A stretch of DNA of 64,000 nucleotides from Rhodobacteraceae bacterium WFHF2C18 (GTDB lineage Bacteria > Pseudomonadota > Alphaproteobacteria > Rhodobacterales > Rhodobacteraceae): NCBI GenBank assembly GCA_002166865.1, contig NHTQ01000003.1, positions 326,001 to 390,000 of the forward strand. The letters run 5' to 3'. The notes under the pieces were generated by a model that saw only the letters and a list, made by a program, of their open reading frames with translations, searched no databases and was not told where the DNA came from. Position numbers and translations under genes: made by a program. Position 1 is the first letter of the stretch. Every line of letters begins with the position of its first letter. This document shows, piece after piece, positions 45,304-54,559 of this stretch.

Positions 45304-46538
45304 ATCAGGAATTCGGCCAGTACCTCATCATCAGTGATGTCGCGGTAATCGAACCCGGCTGCGTCGAGCTTGTACTGGATATGAACGAAGTTCTCCGGGT
45401 GACTGGTTTCAATGCCGATGAGGACTGATCCGAAGTTCCGCGCCGATTTCTTGAGATACTCGAACCGCGCGATATCGTCATCCGGGCCAAGAATGTTCAG
45501 GAAGTCCTTCAGCGCCCCCGGTCGCTGTGGCATCCGCAGGACGAAGTATTTCTTGATCCCCGAGTAGCGCTGTGCACGTTCCTTCACTTCCGGCAGTCGT
45601 TCGAAGTCGAAATTGCCCCCGGAGGTGACGCAGACCACGGTCTTGCCGCGAATGGCGTGGCCCAGATCCTTCAGCGCGTCCACCGCCAAGGCGCCCGCAG
45701 GTTCCAGCACGATGCCCTCGGCGTTCAGCATCTCCAGCATCGTCGTGCACAGGCGATCCTCGTCAATGGCGATCGTGTTGGCCGGGTCAAGATCGTGCAG
45801 ATGCGCAAAGGGCCGCGAACCGATCTGCGCCACTGCCGCGCCGTCGGCAAAATTGTTCACGTGGTTCAACCGCTTGGGCTTCCCGGCGGCCAAGGCGGCC
45901 GCCAAGCAGGCGCCGCCTTCGGGCTCCACCAGCGTCAGCGCGCAGTCCCGCCCCATGTAACTGCGGATGCCGGAAGACAGGCCGCCACCGCCAACCGGCA
46001 TCACGATCCGGTCGGGCAGGGCCTCCATTTGATGTTCGACCTCCACGGCGACAGAGGCCTGGCCCTCGATCACGTCCTCGTCGTCGAAGGGAGACAGGAA
46101 ATGGCCCTTCACTTCCGCGCAATGCGCCTTGGCCGCGGCCAGCGTATCGTCGAAATAGTCCCCGGTCAGCCGGATCGAGATCGCGTCACCTCCGAATTTC
46201 TCGGTCTTGCCGATCTTCTGCTGCGGCGTCGTCACGGGCATGAAGATCACCCCCTGCACCCCGAAATGCCGGCACATGAAGGCCACGCCCTGCGCGTGAT
46301 TGCCTGCCGAGGCGCAAACGAAGGTGCCGGTACCCGGATGCGCCTCCAGCACCTTGCGCATCGCGTTGAAAGCCCCGCGCAGCTTGTACGACCGCACCGG
46401 CGTGAGATCCTCGCGCTTGAGAAGGATATCGGCGTGATAACGTTCCGACAGATGGTCGTTACGCTGAAGCGGGGTGGGCTTGAAAACGGCACGCATGGCC
46501 GCTTCGGCGGAACGGGCTCTGTCGCGAAAATCGGTCAT
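45300..46538 (-). CDS. ilvA: threonine ammonia-lyase
   Basis: A 412-residue PLP enzyme: PLP-lysine region KREDLTPVRSYKLRGAFNAM, SAGNHAQGVAF, GGGGLSSGI and a single C-terminal ACT-like domain (from about 335: RPGALKDFLNILGPDDDI). It converts threonine to 2-oxobutanoate for isoleucine. The family has one- and two-ACT forms; length fits the one-ACT form, which can be biosynthetic or catabolic. A gap of 80 bases separates it from the membrane protein gene upstream. Confidence 0.92.
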   Translation of the reverse strand: MTDFRDRARSAEAAMRAVFKPTPLQRNDHLSERYHADILLKREDLTPVRSYKLRGAFNAMRKVLEAHPGTGTFVCASAGNHAQGVAFMCRHFGVQGVIFMPVTTPQQKIGKTEKFGGDAISIRLTGDYFDDTLAAAKAHCAEVKGHFLSPFDDEDVIEGQASVAVEVEHQMEALPDRIVMPVGGGGLSSGIRSYMGRDCALTLVEPEGGACLAAALAAGKPKRLNHVNNFADGAAVAQIGSRPFAHLHDLDPANTIAIDEDRLCTTMLEMLNAEGIVLEPAGALAVDALKDLGHAIRGKTVVCVTSGGNFDFERLPEVKERAQRYSGIKKYFVLRMPQRPGALKDFLNILGPDDDIARFEYLKKSARNFGSVLIGIETSHPENFVHIQYKLDAAGFDYRDITDDEVLAEFLI

Positions 46539-46614
46539 GCCCTTGAGTGGCCCAACCCGGCGCCGCTGGCAAGAGGCGTACGCAAAGCATGCCGTGGTAC
46601 ACCCGCCCGAACCG

Positions 46615-47385
46615 TCAGCGCAAGGCGCGGCCCTCGATGAAATGGCCGTAGAAACTCGTCAGCAGGCTGGCCGCCAGCAGGCCGCTGAATACGGCGACGC
46701 CGTAGGCGGCCAGGATGCCGAGGGGCGCGAGGATCGCCGCCATGATCGCCGCGACCAATTGCATAACCATCTGCAGGACCAAGAAGATAATGACAATCGC
46801 AACGAGGGCACCGGTCGTGCCCCGCGTGGCCTGCCAAACGTCCCGCAGGGTAAGGAATTCGCCGATAGCCCTGGCCGGCAGGACCGGCGACAGGCGAAAG
46901 ATCACGACGGACACGGCCAAGACACCGACCGGCCCGAGAAGCAGGGCGATCACACCGCCGCCAGTGACGCTCGCGGCAAGGATCACTACGATACCCGCCG
47001 GCACCATCAGGGCGATCGACAAGCCCAGAAGCATCACCATGCGGCCAAGATATCCGAGGATACGGGAGGGGTGAAACGCCGGGACCCAGCCGCTGGGATA
47101 TTCCGCGAGCAGCACGAACCCGTGCCAGGCCACGAAGATCCAGGCGGTGCCGGCCAACCAGATCAGGCAAAGCAAGAATGCCGCTGTGCCGGTCAGGGTC
47201 CCGCCGCCGGATATCCCGCTGGCCTGACCGGCCGAATGGGTGGTGAGGGTGAAGCCGCTCGCGGACAGGATGGCCCAGGTGGCAAGGTGGAGCCCCGCCA
47301 CCGGCAGTGCCGCGATGCGCGCGGCCTGCCGACGGTTGCCAAGGACCAGTTGCAACGCGTGCCCGAAGATCATCCAGCCTTTCAT
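46615..47385 (-). CDS. multi-span membrane protein of unknown function
   Basis: A 256-residue protein with about five or six hydrophobic segments (about 25-45, 70-90, 110-135, 140-165, 190-215 and 218-245), starting MKGWMIFGHALQLVLGN. I recognise no transporter or enzyme motif. A soluble loop (ATRGTTG, around 185-190) precedes the last helices. The ribosome-binding site GGGGAG precedes the ATG. No functional link with the neighbouring ilvA or argG is seen. Confidence 0.75.
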   Translation of the reverse strand: MKGWMIFGHALQLVLGNRRQAARIAALPVAGLHLATWAILSASGFTLTTHSAGQASGISGGGTLTGTAAFLLCLIWLAGTAWIFVAWHGFVLLAEYPSGWVPAFHPSRILGYLGRMVMLLGLSIALMVPAGIVVILAASVTGGGVIALLLGPVGVLAVSVVIFRLSPVLPARAIGEFLTLRDVWQATRGTTGALVAIVIIFLVLQMVMQLVAAIMAAILAPLGILAAYGVAVFSGLLAASLLTSFYGHFIEGRALR

Positions 47386-47526
47386 GGTACTCCCCAGCCC
47401 CAGCAGGAACGGGCCCTGCCCGCGTGTCGGTCATAACCGGCGGCCCTTACCCTGCAAACCCCGCAGGCTTGCCCCACGGCTCAAAACCCGGTAAGCGCGC
47501 GCAAGATCCGGAAAACGGGGGAGATA

Positions 47527-48753
47527 ATGTCCGCGCCCAAGAAAGTTGTGCTTGCCTACTCCGGCGGCCTCGACACCTCGATCATCCTGAAATGGCTGCA
47601 GACCGAATACGGCTGCGAGGTGGTGACCTTCACCGCCGACCTGGGCCAGGGCGAAGAGTTGGACCCCGCGCGCAAGAAGGCGGAACTTCTTGGAATCAAA
47701 CCGGAAAACATCTTCATCGAGGATATCCGCGAGGAATTCGTGCGGGATTTCGTGTTTCCCATGTTCCGCGCGAACGCGGTCTACGAGGGGCTGTACCTGC
47801 TGGGCACCTCGATCGCCCGGCCGCTGATTTCCAAGCGTCTGGTGGAAATCGCCGCCGAAACGGGGGCCGACGCCGTGGCCCACGGGGCCACCGGCAAGGG
47901 CAACGACCAGGTGCGGTTCGAACTGGCGGCCTACGCGCTCGACCCCGAGATCAAGGTCATCGCGCCCTGGCGGGAATGGGATCTGACAAGCCGCACCAAA
48001 CTGATTGATTTCGCAGAAAAAAATCAGATCCCGATCGCCAAGGACAAGCGTGGCGAGGCGCCGTTCTCGGTGGATGCGAACCTGCTGCACACCTCAAGCG
48101 AGGGCAAGGTGCTGGAGGATCCCGCGCAGGAGGCGCCGGATTACGTGTACCAGCGCACCACCCATCCCGAGGATGCGCCCGACGCGCCGCAATTCGTGGA
48201 AATCGGGTTCGAGAAAGGCGACGCCGTCAGCATCGACGGTGACCGCCTTAGCCCTGCCAACCTGTTGACAAAGCTCAATGAATTGGGCGGCACGCATGGC
48301 ATCGGCCGGCTTGACCTGGTCGAGGGCCGCTTTGTCGGGATGAAGAGCCGCGGCATCTACGAGACGCCGGGCGGTACCATCCTGCTGGAAGCGCATCGCG
48401 GGATCGAGCAGATCACGCTGGACCGGGGCGCCGCGCACCTCAAGGATGAGTTGATGCCGCGCTATGCCGAGCTGATCTACAACGGATTCTGGTACAGCCC
48501 CGAACGCGAGATGTTGCAGGCGGCGATCGATCATTCGCAACATCATGTGACCGGAACAGTGCGCTTGAAACTTTACAAGGGCAATGTCCGGACGGTTGGC
48601 CGCTGGTCCGACCACTCGCTTTATTCCGAGGCGCATGTCACCTTCGAGGAAGACGCCGGCGCCTATGACCAGGCCGACGCCGCCGGGTTCATCCAGCTCA
48701 ACGCGCTGCGGCTGAAGCTGCTGGCGGCGCGGGACCGGCGCTTGAAGGGCTGA
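47527..48753 (+). CDS. argG: argininosuccinate synthase
   Basis: A 408-residue enzyme: PP-loop ATP motif [46 protein letters not shown] and [18 protein letters not shown]. It joins citrulline and aspartate. The ATG has GGGGGAG upstream. It forms the arginine pathway together with argJ in this window, though they are 23 kb apart. Confidence 0.97.
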   Translation: MSAPKKVVLAYSGGLDTSIILKWLQTEYGCEVVTFTADLGQGEELDPARKKAELLGIKPENIFIEDIREEFVRDFVFPMFRANAVYEGLYLLGTSIARPLISKRLVEIAAETGADAVAHGATGKGNDQVRFELAAYALDPEIKVIAPWREWDLTSRTKLIDFAEKNQIPIAKDKRGEAPFSVDANLLHTSSEGKVLEDPAQEAPDYVYQRTTHPEDAPDAPQFVEIGFEKGDAVSIDGDRLSPANLLTKLNELGGTHGIGRLDLVEGRFVGMKSRGIYETPGGTILLEAHRGIEQITLDRGAAHLKDELMPRYAELIYNGFWYSPEREMLQAAIDHSQHHVTGTVRLKLYKGNVRTVGRWSDHSLYSEAHVTFEEDAGAYDQADAAGFIQLNALRLKLLAARDRRLKG

Positions 48754-48759
48754 GCCGAG

Positions 48760-48786
48760 CCGTACGGGCCGTACGAACCGTACGGA
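48760..48786 (+). repeat. three tandem 9-base units containing palindromic CCGTACGG, just after argG
   Basis: CCGTACGG (48760-48767), CCGTACGA (48769-48776) and CCGTACGG (48778-48785) occur with period 9, starting 6 bases after the argG stop. CCGTACGG is self-complementary, so the region can form alternative stems. It may be a terminator or a protein-binding array. Confidence 0.5.
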
Positions 48787-48843
48787 TTTTCCGCACGGTA
48801 AACGCCTGCCAGTGGCGCGGCGCCCGCGTGGTCGGGAAGGCCG

Positions 48844-49557
48844 TCAGAGGGCGACGGCGCGCAGCTTTTCGTAGGCCGGCATTGCGGCACGGGCCAACTC
48901 GGCGCGGGCCCCGTCGAGCACGGGCAGATCGCCCTCGGGCGGGGCGAAGCCGGTGGAGCCGTGCACCGTGCCATACCAGTGCGGGGCCCAGACGCCGTCG
49001 AAGGGCTTGGGCCCGGGGGGCCATGTCAACATCGCGGGATCCCACGGCAGGCCGATGGCATCGCAAAGCCGCGCTAGGAGCCCGGCCGGGTCGCGGCGGA
49101 TGTCGGCGGAATCGATCACCACGGGGACGTTTCCCGATTCGGCAAGCTGGTCGTAGAGCGCCGCCTGCTGGACGAAGCCGATATCGGCCAGCGCGGGATT
49201 GTCATACTTGGCCGAGAAACTGGCGGCCACGCGCGTCGGGTGGCGGATCAGGAAAACGTTGGTGACCTGCCCGATCCAGCCGCGCGGGATACCGGGGATC
49301 ATGTGCTGCGCCATGTGCTTCTGATAGAAATGGGGCTTTCCCTGCGGGACGGGGCCAAGCAGCGTGTCGATGACGCGGGCCGGATCGCGGGGCTGGGCCG
49401 CCAGGATCTGCTGGCGCATGGGGTGATCCAGCCCGGTTTGATCCAGGTAGGCGGCATAGAAGGGCTCATCGATCGCGGCGCAGTCCCCGCGTGCGGCGAA
49501 GGCATACATCAAGGCCGTGGAAAGGTTGCGCGGCCCCGACCACACCGCGATGCGCAT
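48844..49557 (-). CDS. sulfotransferase-like protein paired with a class IV aminotransferase
   Basis: A 237-residue protein beginning MRIAVWSGPRNLSTALMYAF, whose SGPRNLSTAL loop resembles the PAPS-binding loop, with FLIRHPTRVAASF as the second PAPS-like motif and a helical end. No membrane segments. The ATG overlaps the stop of the aminotransferase gene upstream (TGATG), so the two are coupled. In some plants a similar domain is fused to a branched-chain-aminotransferase-like domain, which supports a functional link; this is from memory, not checked. The sulfation substrate is unknown and a non-sulfotransferase role is possible. Confidence 0.72.
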   Translation of the reverse strand: MRIAVWSGPRNLSTALMYAFAARGDCAAIDEPFYAAYLDQTGLDHPMRQQILAAQPRDPARVIDTLLGPVPQGKPHFYQKHMAQHMIPGIPRGWIGQVTNVFLIRHPTRVAASFSAKYDNPALADIGFVQQAALYDQLAESGNVPVVIDSADIRRDPAGLLARLCDAIGLPWDPAMLTWPPGPKPFDGVWAPHWYGTVHGSTGFAPPEGDLPVLDGARAELARAAMPAYEKLRAVAL

Positions 49558-50465
49558 CAGGCAGATTCCCGCCGGATCAGGGCCTTGTAAAGGCCCTGGA
49601 TGCGTTCCGTCACCGGGCCGGGCCGGCCGTCGCCGATCATGCGGCCGTCGATCTGGGCCACCGGGGTCTGGGCTCCGAAGGTGCCGGTGAGAAAGGCCTC
49701 GTCGGCCGAATAGGCCTCCACCAGGCTGAAGTTCTTTTCGAACACGGGGATGCCGTCGGCGCGGCAAAGGTCGATCACCTTTTGCCGGGTGATCCCGTTC
49801 ATGCAGTAGTCGCCGGTGCTGGTCCAGACCTCGCCGCCGCGCACGATGAAGAAATTGCAGGCGTTGGTCGTGTTCACGAATCCATGCACATCCAGCATCA
49901 GCGCCTCGTCCGCGCCGGCCTTTTCAGCGGCGACGCAGGCCAGGACGCAGTTGAGCTTGGAATGGGAGTTGAGCTTGGGATCCTGGCTCATCGGCAGACC
50001 GCGGATATGCGGCACCGTCGCAAGGCGGATGGGCCGGGCGATCTGTGGCCGGGAATGTTCCATCAGGATCACCACCGTCGGCCCCCGCCGAGACAGAGCG
50101 GGGTGCTGGAAGGGGCGGGTTTTCACCCCGCGCGTCACCATCACCCGGGCATGGGCGTCGGTGTGCATCGCGTTGGCCTGTTGTGTCTCTTTTATTGCCT
50201 CGAACAGCGCGTCCGGCGTCAGGCCGATGTCCAGGTCGATGGCCTTGGCCGCCTCGAACAGGCGGGCGAGATGTTCTTGGGCAAAGGCCCATGTGCCGTC
50301 GTAGAGGCGCAGGCCCTCCCAGATTCCGTCCCCCAGCATGAAACCGCTGTCATAGACGCTGACCAGCGCCTCGGCCTTGGGCACGATCCGCCCGTCGAGC
50401 CAGATCCGGATATCTTCGTTGCGCGCATCCTCCGCGGCCTCGTGGGTGGTCTGTCGATCCTGCAT
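49557..50465 (-). CDS. class IV aminotransferase (branched-chain/D-amino-acid type)
   Basis: A 302-residue PLP fold-type IV enzyme: VYDSGFMLGDGIWEGLRLYDG, the lysine region HSKLNCVLACVAAEKAGADEALMLD, GFVNTTNACNFFIVRGG and MNGITRQKVIDL. Its substrate (branched-chain amino acid, D-amino acid or aminodeoxychorismate) cannot be fixed from sequence alone. The start ATG at 50465 follows AGGGGGAC. Translation couples to the sulfotransferase-like gene downstream. Confidence 0.88.
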   Translation of the reverse strand: MQDRQTTHEAAEDARNEDIRIWLDGRIVPKAEALVSVYDSGFMLGDGIWEGLRLYDGTWAFAQEHLARLFEAAKAIDLDIGLTPDALFEAIKETQQANAMHTDAHARVMVTRGVKTRPFQHPALSRRGPTVVILMEHSRPQIARPIRLATVPHIRGLPMSQDPKLNSHSKLNCVLACVAAEKAGADEALMLDVHGFVNTTNACNFFIVRGGEVWTSTGDYCMNGITRQKVIDLCRADGIPVFEKNFSLVEAYSADEAFLTGTFGAQTPVAQIDGRMIGDGRPGPVTERIQGLYKALIRRESA

Positions 50466-50616
50466 CCTGTCCCCCTGGTTGGGCGGAACGCTAGGCCCGT
50501 GACGGGCCCCTGCCAAGGGATAACTTCCGGTCACCAGGTCGTGATCCGATCCTGACAGCCCTTTCGGCCGCCGCAGTTTAACGGGATAGTGACGGCAAAT
50601 CCGGAGGATTTCGACG

Positions 50617-51291
50617 ATGACGATGCAGATCAGAAAGTTTTCACACGGCTCCGAGATCAAGGCGACGCTGTTGGCGGTGCTGATCGGTCTGGCCGTCTGG
50701 TGCCAGCAGGCGCGCGCCGCGGAAACGGACAGCATCGTGGTGGCGGGCGGCTGCTTCTGGTGCGTCGAGGCGGACTTCGAGAAGGTGGCAGGCGTGCAGG
50801 AGGTCATCTCCGGCTATACCGGTGGCCACACGAAGAACCCGACCTACGACGACGTGACCGGTGGCGATACCGGCCATTACGAGGCGGCGAAGATCATCTA
50901 CGATCCCGCGCAGGTCGGGCCGCGGCGGCTTTATGACCTGTTCTTCCGCTCCATCGATCCGCTGGATGCCGGCGGCCAGTTCTGCGACCGAGGCGACAGT
51001 TATCGTACGGCGGTATTCGTCTCTGATCCGGCCAAGAAGAAGGCGGCTCGGGCCGCCAAGGCGGAGGCCGAGAAGGAGCTGGGCCAGGAGGTCGTGACGC
51101 CGATCCTGCCGCGTGAAACCTTCTACAAGGCAGAGGACTATCACCAGGACTACTACAAGGGGGACGACCTTGTGCTGCGGGGATTCGGGCTGAAGACCCA
51201 GGCCGAGGCCTATGAGTATTACCGTGATCGCTGCGGTCGCGACGAACGCGTGCGCGAGTTGTGGGGCGACGACGCGCCTTTCGCGGGCTAG
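50617..51291 (+). CDS. msrA: exported peptide methionine-S-sulfoxide reductase MsrA
   Basis: A 224-residue MsrA with an N-terminal signal peptide (hydrophobic about 16-28, ending QARAAE). The catalytic motif is GGCFWCVEADF (Cys46), with YTGGHTKNPTYDDV, TGHYEA and YHQDYY. A C-terminal cysteine in YRDRCGRDERV may resolve the disulfide. MsrA is usually cytoplasmic; the signal predicts a periplasmic or membrane-anchored form. It converges on rbsK, overlapping by 4 bases. Confidence 0.92.
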   Translation: MTMQIRKFSHGSEIKATLLAVLIGLAVWCQQARAAETDSIVVAGGCFWCVEADFEKVAGVQEVISGYTGGHTKNPTYDDVTGGDTGHYEAAKIIYDPAQVGPRRLYDLFFRSIDPLDAGGQFCDRGDSYRTAVFVSDPAKKKAARAAKAEAEKELGQEVVTPILPRETFYKAEDYHQDYYKGDDLVLRGFGLKTQAEAYEYYRDRCGRDERVRELWGDDAPFAG

Positions 51292-52157
51292 TCAAGTTCG
51301 TCCAACGAGGGAATGGCCGCCGCCGCCCCGGGCCGCTGAACCTGCAGCGCGGCCGCCTGCGCGGCCCGCTGCAGCGCCGCCCGAGGGTCGAGGCCCTGCG
51401 CCAGGCCGGCCAAGGCATAGCCGGCGAAGCAATCCCCCGCGCCTGTCGTGTCCACGGGCGTGACCGCAGGCGCGGGAACCGAAAGGCTGGCCCCGCCTGC
51501 CGTTTCGATCCAGTCGGCGCCGCCGGGGCCCTTGGTGACGAGGACGTTTGCCACCGGCATATCCTTCGGCGCCATGCCGGTGACATCGCCAAGCTGTGCT
51601 GCCTCCACCGCGTTGAGGATCAGAAGCGTCACATGCGGCAGGATGGCCTGCACGGCGGCGGGATCGAACGGCGCGGCGGAATAGGCCACGGACATGCCGC
51701 GGCCGCGCGCGCGATCCGCCGCGGCGCGTTGATGCGAGGTTTCGTTCTGCAGCAGCAACCAGTCGCCGGCGCGGCCCTCGTCGAGCGCGGCGGCGATCGC
51801 ATCGGGATCCTGCAGGCGATTGGCCCCCGGATAGAGGGTGATGGCGTTTTCGCCGGCGTCGTCCACGTGGATGATGGCGTGACCCGACGGCCCCTCGGCC
51901 TGTACCACATGGGTGGTATCGATCCCCTCGGCGGCGAGGCGGCGCACCATCCAGGTGCCATCGGGACCCACGGCACCGAGGTGGACGACGCGCGCCCCCG
52001 CACGGGCCGCCGCGATAGACTGATTCGCGCCCTTGCCGCCCAGACCGGCGTGGTAGTGGCTGGCTGCCAGCGTTTCGCCGGGACGGGGCAGGCGGGGGAC
52101 GCGATAGGTATGGTCGGCGTTGATCGAACCCAGGGTATGGATGCGGGCGCCGGCCAC
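51288..52157 (-). CDS. rbsK: ribokinase-like PfkB sugar kinase
   Basis: A 289-residue PfkB-family kinase: GSINADHTYRVPRLPRPGETL at the N-terminus, GLGGKGANQSIAAARAG (the GGKGAN motif is ribokinase-like) and the C-terminal GAGDCFAGYALAGL with the catalytic Asp. It would phosphorylate ribose, or another pentose/nucleoside. The start is GTG at 52157. No transporter or ribose operon gene is near, so the physiological substrate is less certain. It sits 3 bases after maeB. Confidence 0.85.
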   Translation of the reverse strand: MAGARIHTLGSINADHTYRVPRLPRPGETLAASHYHAGLGGKGANQSIAAARAGARVVHLGAVGPDGTWMVRRLAAEGIDTTHVVQAEGPSGHAIIHVDDAGENAITLYPGANRLQDPDAIAAALDEGRAGDWLLLQNETSHQRAAADRARGRGMSVAYSAAPFDPAAVQAILPHVTLLILNAVEAAQLGDVTGMAPKDMPVANVLVTKGPGGADWIETAGGASLSVPAPAVTPVDTTGAGDCFAGYALAGLAQGLDPRAALQRAAQAAALQVQRPGAAAAIPSLDELD

Positions 52158-52160
52158 GGC

Positions 52161-54425
52161 TCAGCCGACCTCGCAGGCGGCGAGAACCGCCATGTTGAGG
52201 ACGTCACTGGCCGTCGAGGTGGTCGAGCAGATCTGGATCGACTTGTCCACGCCGGCCAGGATCGGCCCGATTACGGTGGCGCCGGCCATTTCCTGCATGA
52301 GCTTGGTGGAGATCGAGGCCGAGTGCCGCGCGGGCACGACAAGGATGTTGGCCGGCCCGGTCAGACGCTGGAAGGGATAGGCCTCCTGCGCGCGGCCGTT
52401 GAGAGCCACATCCACCGTCATTTCGCCCTCGAACTCGAAATCCACGCCGCGCCGTTCCAGAACCCTGGGGGCGCCGTGCATTTTCTCGGCCCGCTCGGAC
52501 CGGGGATACCCGAAGGTGGAGAAGGAAACGAAGGCGACCCGCGGCTCAAGCCCGAGGTGCCGGGCCACGTCGGCGCCGCGGGTGGCGATATTGGCCAGAT
52601 CCTCTTCGTCCGGCCATTCGTGGACCAGCGTGTCGGCGATCATCACGATCCGGCCCTTGTGCAGAAGGGCGGTAACGCCGGCGGCGCCGTGTTCGGCATC
52701 CGCATCGAAGACGTGGTTGATGAGTTCCATCACGTGGGCGGACTTCCGCGTCGCCCCGGTGACAAGACCGTCGCCATGACCGTGCGCCAGCATCAGCGCC
52801 GAGAAGACGTGACGATCGCGCGCGGCAAGCCGGTGGATATCGTGCTGGTCGTGTCCTTTCCGCTGGAGCCGGCCGTAGAGGAAATCCTTGTAGTCCTCCA
52901 GGCGTCCCGCCTCGGCGGCCTTGGCGGCGTTGGTGACCTCAAGCTCGCGCACCGCGTCGCCCAGGCCGGTGGCCTCGAGCTTTTCGCGCACGTCGTCGTC
53001 CCGGCCGACCACGATGGCCTTGCCCAGGCCGGTGCGCTGGTACTGCACGGCGGCGCGCAGCACGCGGGGGTCGTCCCCCTCGGCGAAGATCATCCGGGCC
53101 TGCGCCCGACGCGCGCGGGCGTTGATTGATCGCAGGATCGAGGCAGTCGGGTCCATGCGGGCCTTCAGGCTTTGCTGGTAGGCCTCCATGTCCACGATGG
53201 GGCGGCGGGCCGCGCCGGTATCCATCCCCGCCTTCGCGACGGCCGGCGGCACCGTATGGATCAACCGGGGATCGAAAGGCGTGGGAATGATGTAGTCGCG
53301 CCCGAATGACAGCTTGCGGTTATAGGCCATCGCGACCTCGTCGGGCACGTCCTCGCGGGCGAGCCGCGCCAGGGCCTCGGCGCAGGCGATCTTCATCTCG
53401 TCGTTGATGGCGCGGGCATGCACGTCCAGCGCGCCCCGGAAAAGGTAGGGGAAGCCCAGGACGTTGTTGACCTGGTTGGGATAATCGCTGCGGCCGGTGG
53501 CGACGATGGCGTCGGGGCGGACGTCATGCGCCTCTTCCGGCGTGATCTCGGGGTCGGGGTTGGCCATGGCGAAGATGACCGGGTTCTCGGCCATGCTTTC
53601 CACCATGTCCTGCGTGACCGCCCCCTTGACCGAGACGCCCAGGAAGACATCGGCGCCCCTCATCGCCTCGGCCAGGCTGCGCAGATCGGTCTTGACGGCG
53701 TGGGCCGATTTCCACTGGTTCATGCCCTCCGTCCGGCCCTGATAGATGACGCCCTTGGTGTCACAGGCGATGCAGTTCTCGGGCCGCGCGCCCATGGCCT
53801 TGACCAGCTCCAGGCAGGCGATCCCGGCCGCGCCGGCACCGTTGAGCACGATGCGGCACTCGGCCAGCTTCTTGCCCGAAAGATGCAGCGCGTTGATCAG
53901 GCCGGCGGCGCAGATCACGGCGGTGCCGTGCTGGTCGTCGTGGAAGACGGGGATGTCCATCTCTTCCTTGAGCTTCTGCTCGATGATGAAGCATTCCGGG
54001 GCCTTGATGTCTTCGAGGTTGATGCCACCGAAGGTGGGGCCCATGAGCCGGACGGCATTGATGAAGGCGTCCGGATCCTCGGTGTCCAGCTCGATATCGA
54101 TGGAATTGACATCGGCAAAACGTTTGAAGAGGACGGACTTGCCCTCCATCACCGGCTTGGACCCCAGGGCGCCGAGGTTGCCCAGGCCCAGCACCGCGGT
54201 CCCGTTGGAGACGACGGCAACCAGGTTGCCCTTGTTGGTGTAGTCGTAGGCCAGTTCCGGGGTCCTGGCGATCTCCTCGCAGGGGACGGCGACGCCTGGG
54301 GAATAGGCGAGGCTGAGATCCCGCTGCGTGGTCATGGGCACGGTGGCCTGGATCTCGAACTTGCCCGGCGTGGGCTCGTGGTGAAAAGCCAGCGCCTCTT
54401 CGCGGGTGAACTTGGTCTTTGACAT
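52161..54425 (-). CDS. maeB: NADP-dependent malic enzyme with phosphotransacetylase-like C-terminal domain
   Basis: A 754-residue multidomain protein. The malic-enzyme part (about 1-430) has the DDQHGTAVI and LNGAGAAGIACLELV motifs and MANPDPEIT. The C-terminal part (about 430-754) resembles phosphate acetyltransferase (LVTGATRKSAHVMELI, NILVVPARHSASISTKLM) but in MaeB proteins it is regulatory. It converts malate to pyruvate and CO2, giving NADPH. It diverges from mutS across a 134-base gap. Confidence 0.95.
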   Translation of the reverse strand: MSKTKFTREEALAFHHEPTPGKFEIQATVPMTTQRDLSLAYSPGVAVPCEEIARTPELAYDYTNKGNLVAVVSNGTAVLGLGNLGALGSKPVMEGKSVLFKRFADVNSIDIELDTEDPDAFINAVRLMGPTFGGINLEDIKAPECFIIEQKLKEEMDIPVFHDDQHGTAVICAAGLINALHLSGKKLAECRIVLNGAGAAGIACLELVKAMGARPENCIACDTKGVIYQGRTEGMNQWKSAHAVKTDLRSLAEAMRGADVFLGVSVKGAVTQDMVESMAENPVIFAMANPDPEITPEEAHDVRPDAIVATGRSDYPNQVNNVLGFPYLFRGALDVHARAINDEMKIACAEALARLAREDVPDEVAMAYNRKLSFGRDYIIPTPFDPRLIHTVPPAVAKAGMDTGAARRPIVDMEAYQQSLKARMDPTASILRSINARARRAQARMIFAEGDDPRVLRAAVQYQRTGLGKAIVVGRDDDVREKLEATGLGDAVRELEVTNAAKAAEAGRLEDYKDFLYGRLQRKGHDQHDIHRLAARDRHVFSALMLAHGHGDGLVTGATRKSAHVMELINHVFDADAEHGAAGVTALLHKGRIVMIADTLVHEWPDEEDLANIATRGADVARHLGLEPRVAFVSFSTFGYPRSERAEKMHGAPRVLERRGVDFEFEGEMTVDVALNGRAQEAYPFQRLTGPANILVVPARHSASISTKLMQEMAGATVIGPILAGVDKSIQICSTTSTASDVLNMAVLAACEVG

Positions 54426-54559
54426 ATTGAGCCTGTGGGTTTCCGGCGGTTTTACCCTGCATAGCGGGGCCGGGCCGCGGCCTCAACTGAAAGGCTGTTT
54501 TGGGTTTCACGGACCGCCACGGATTTGTAAGGTCTGGCCCATCGATTTGGGGGGCAGCC

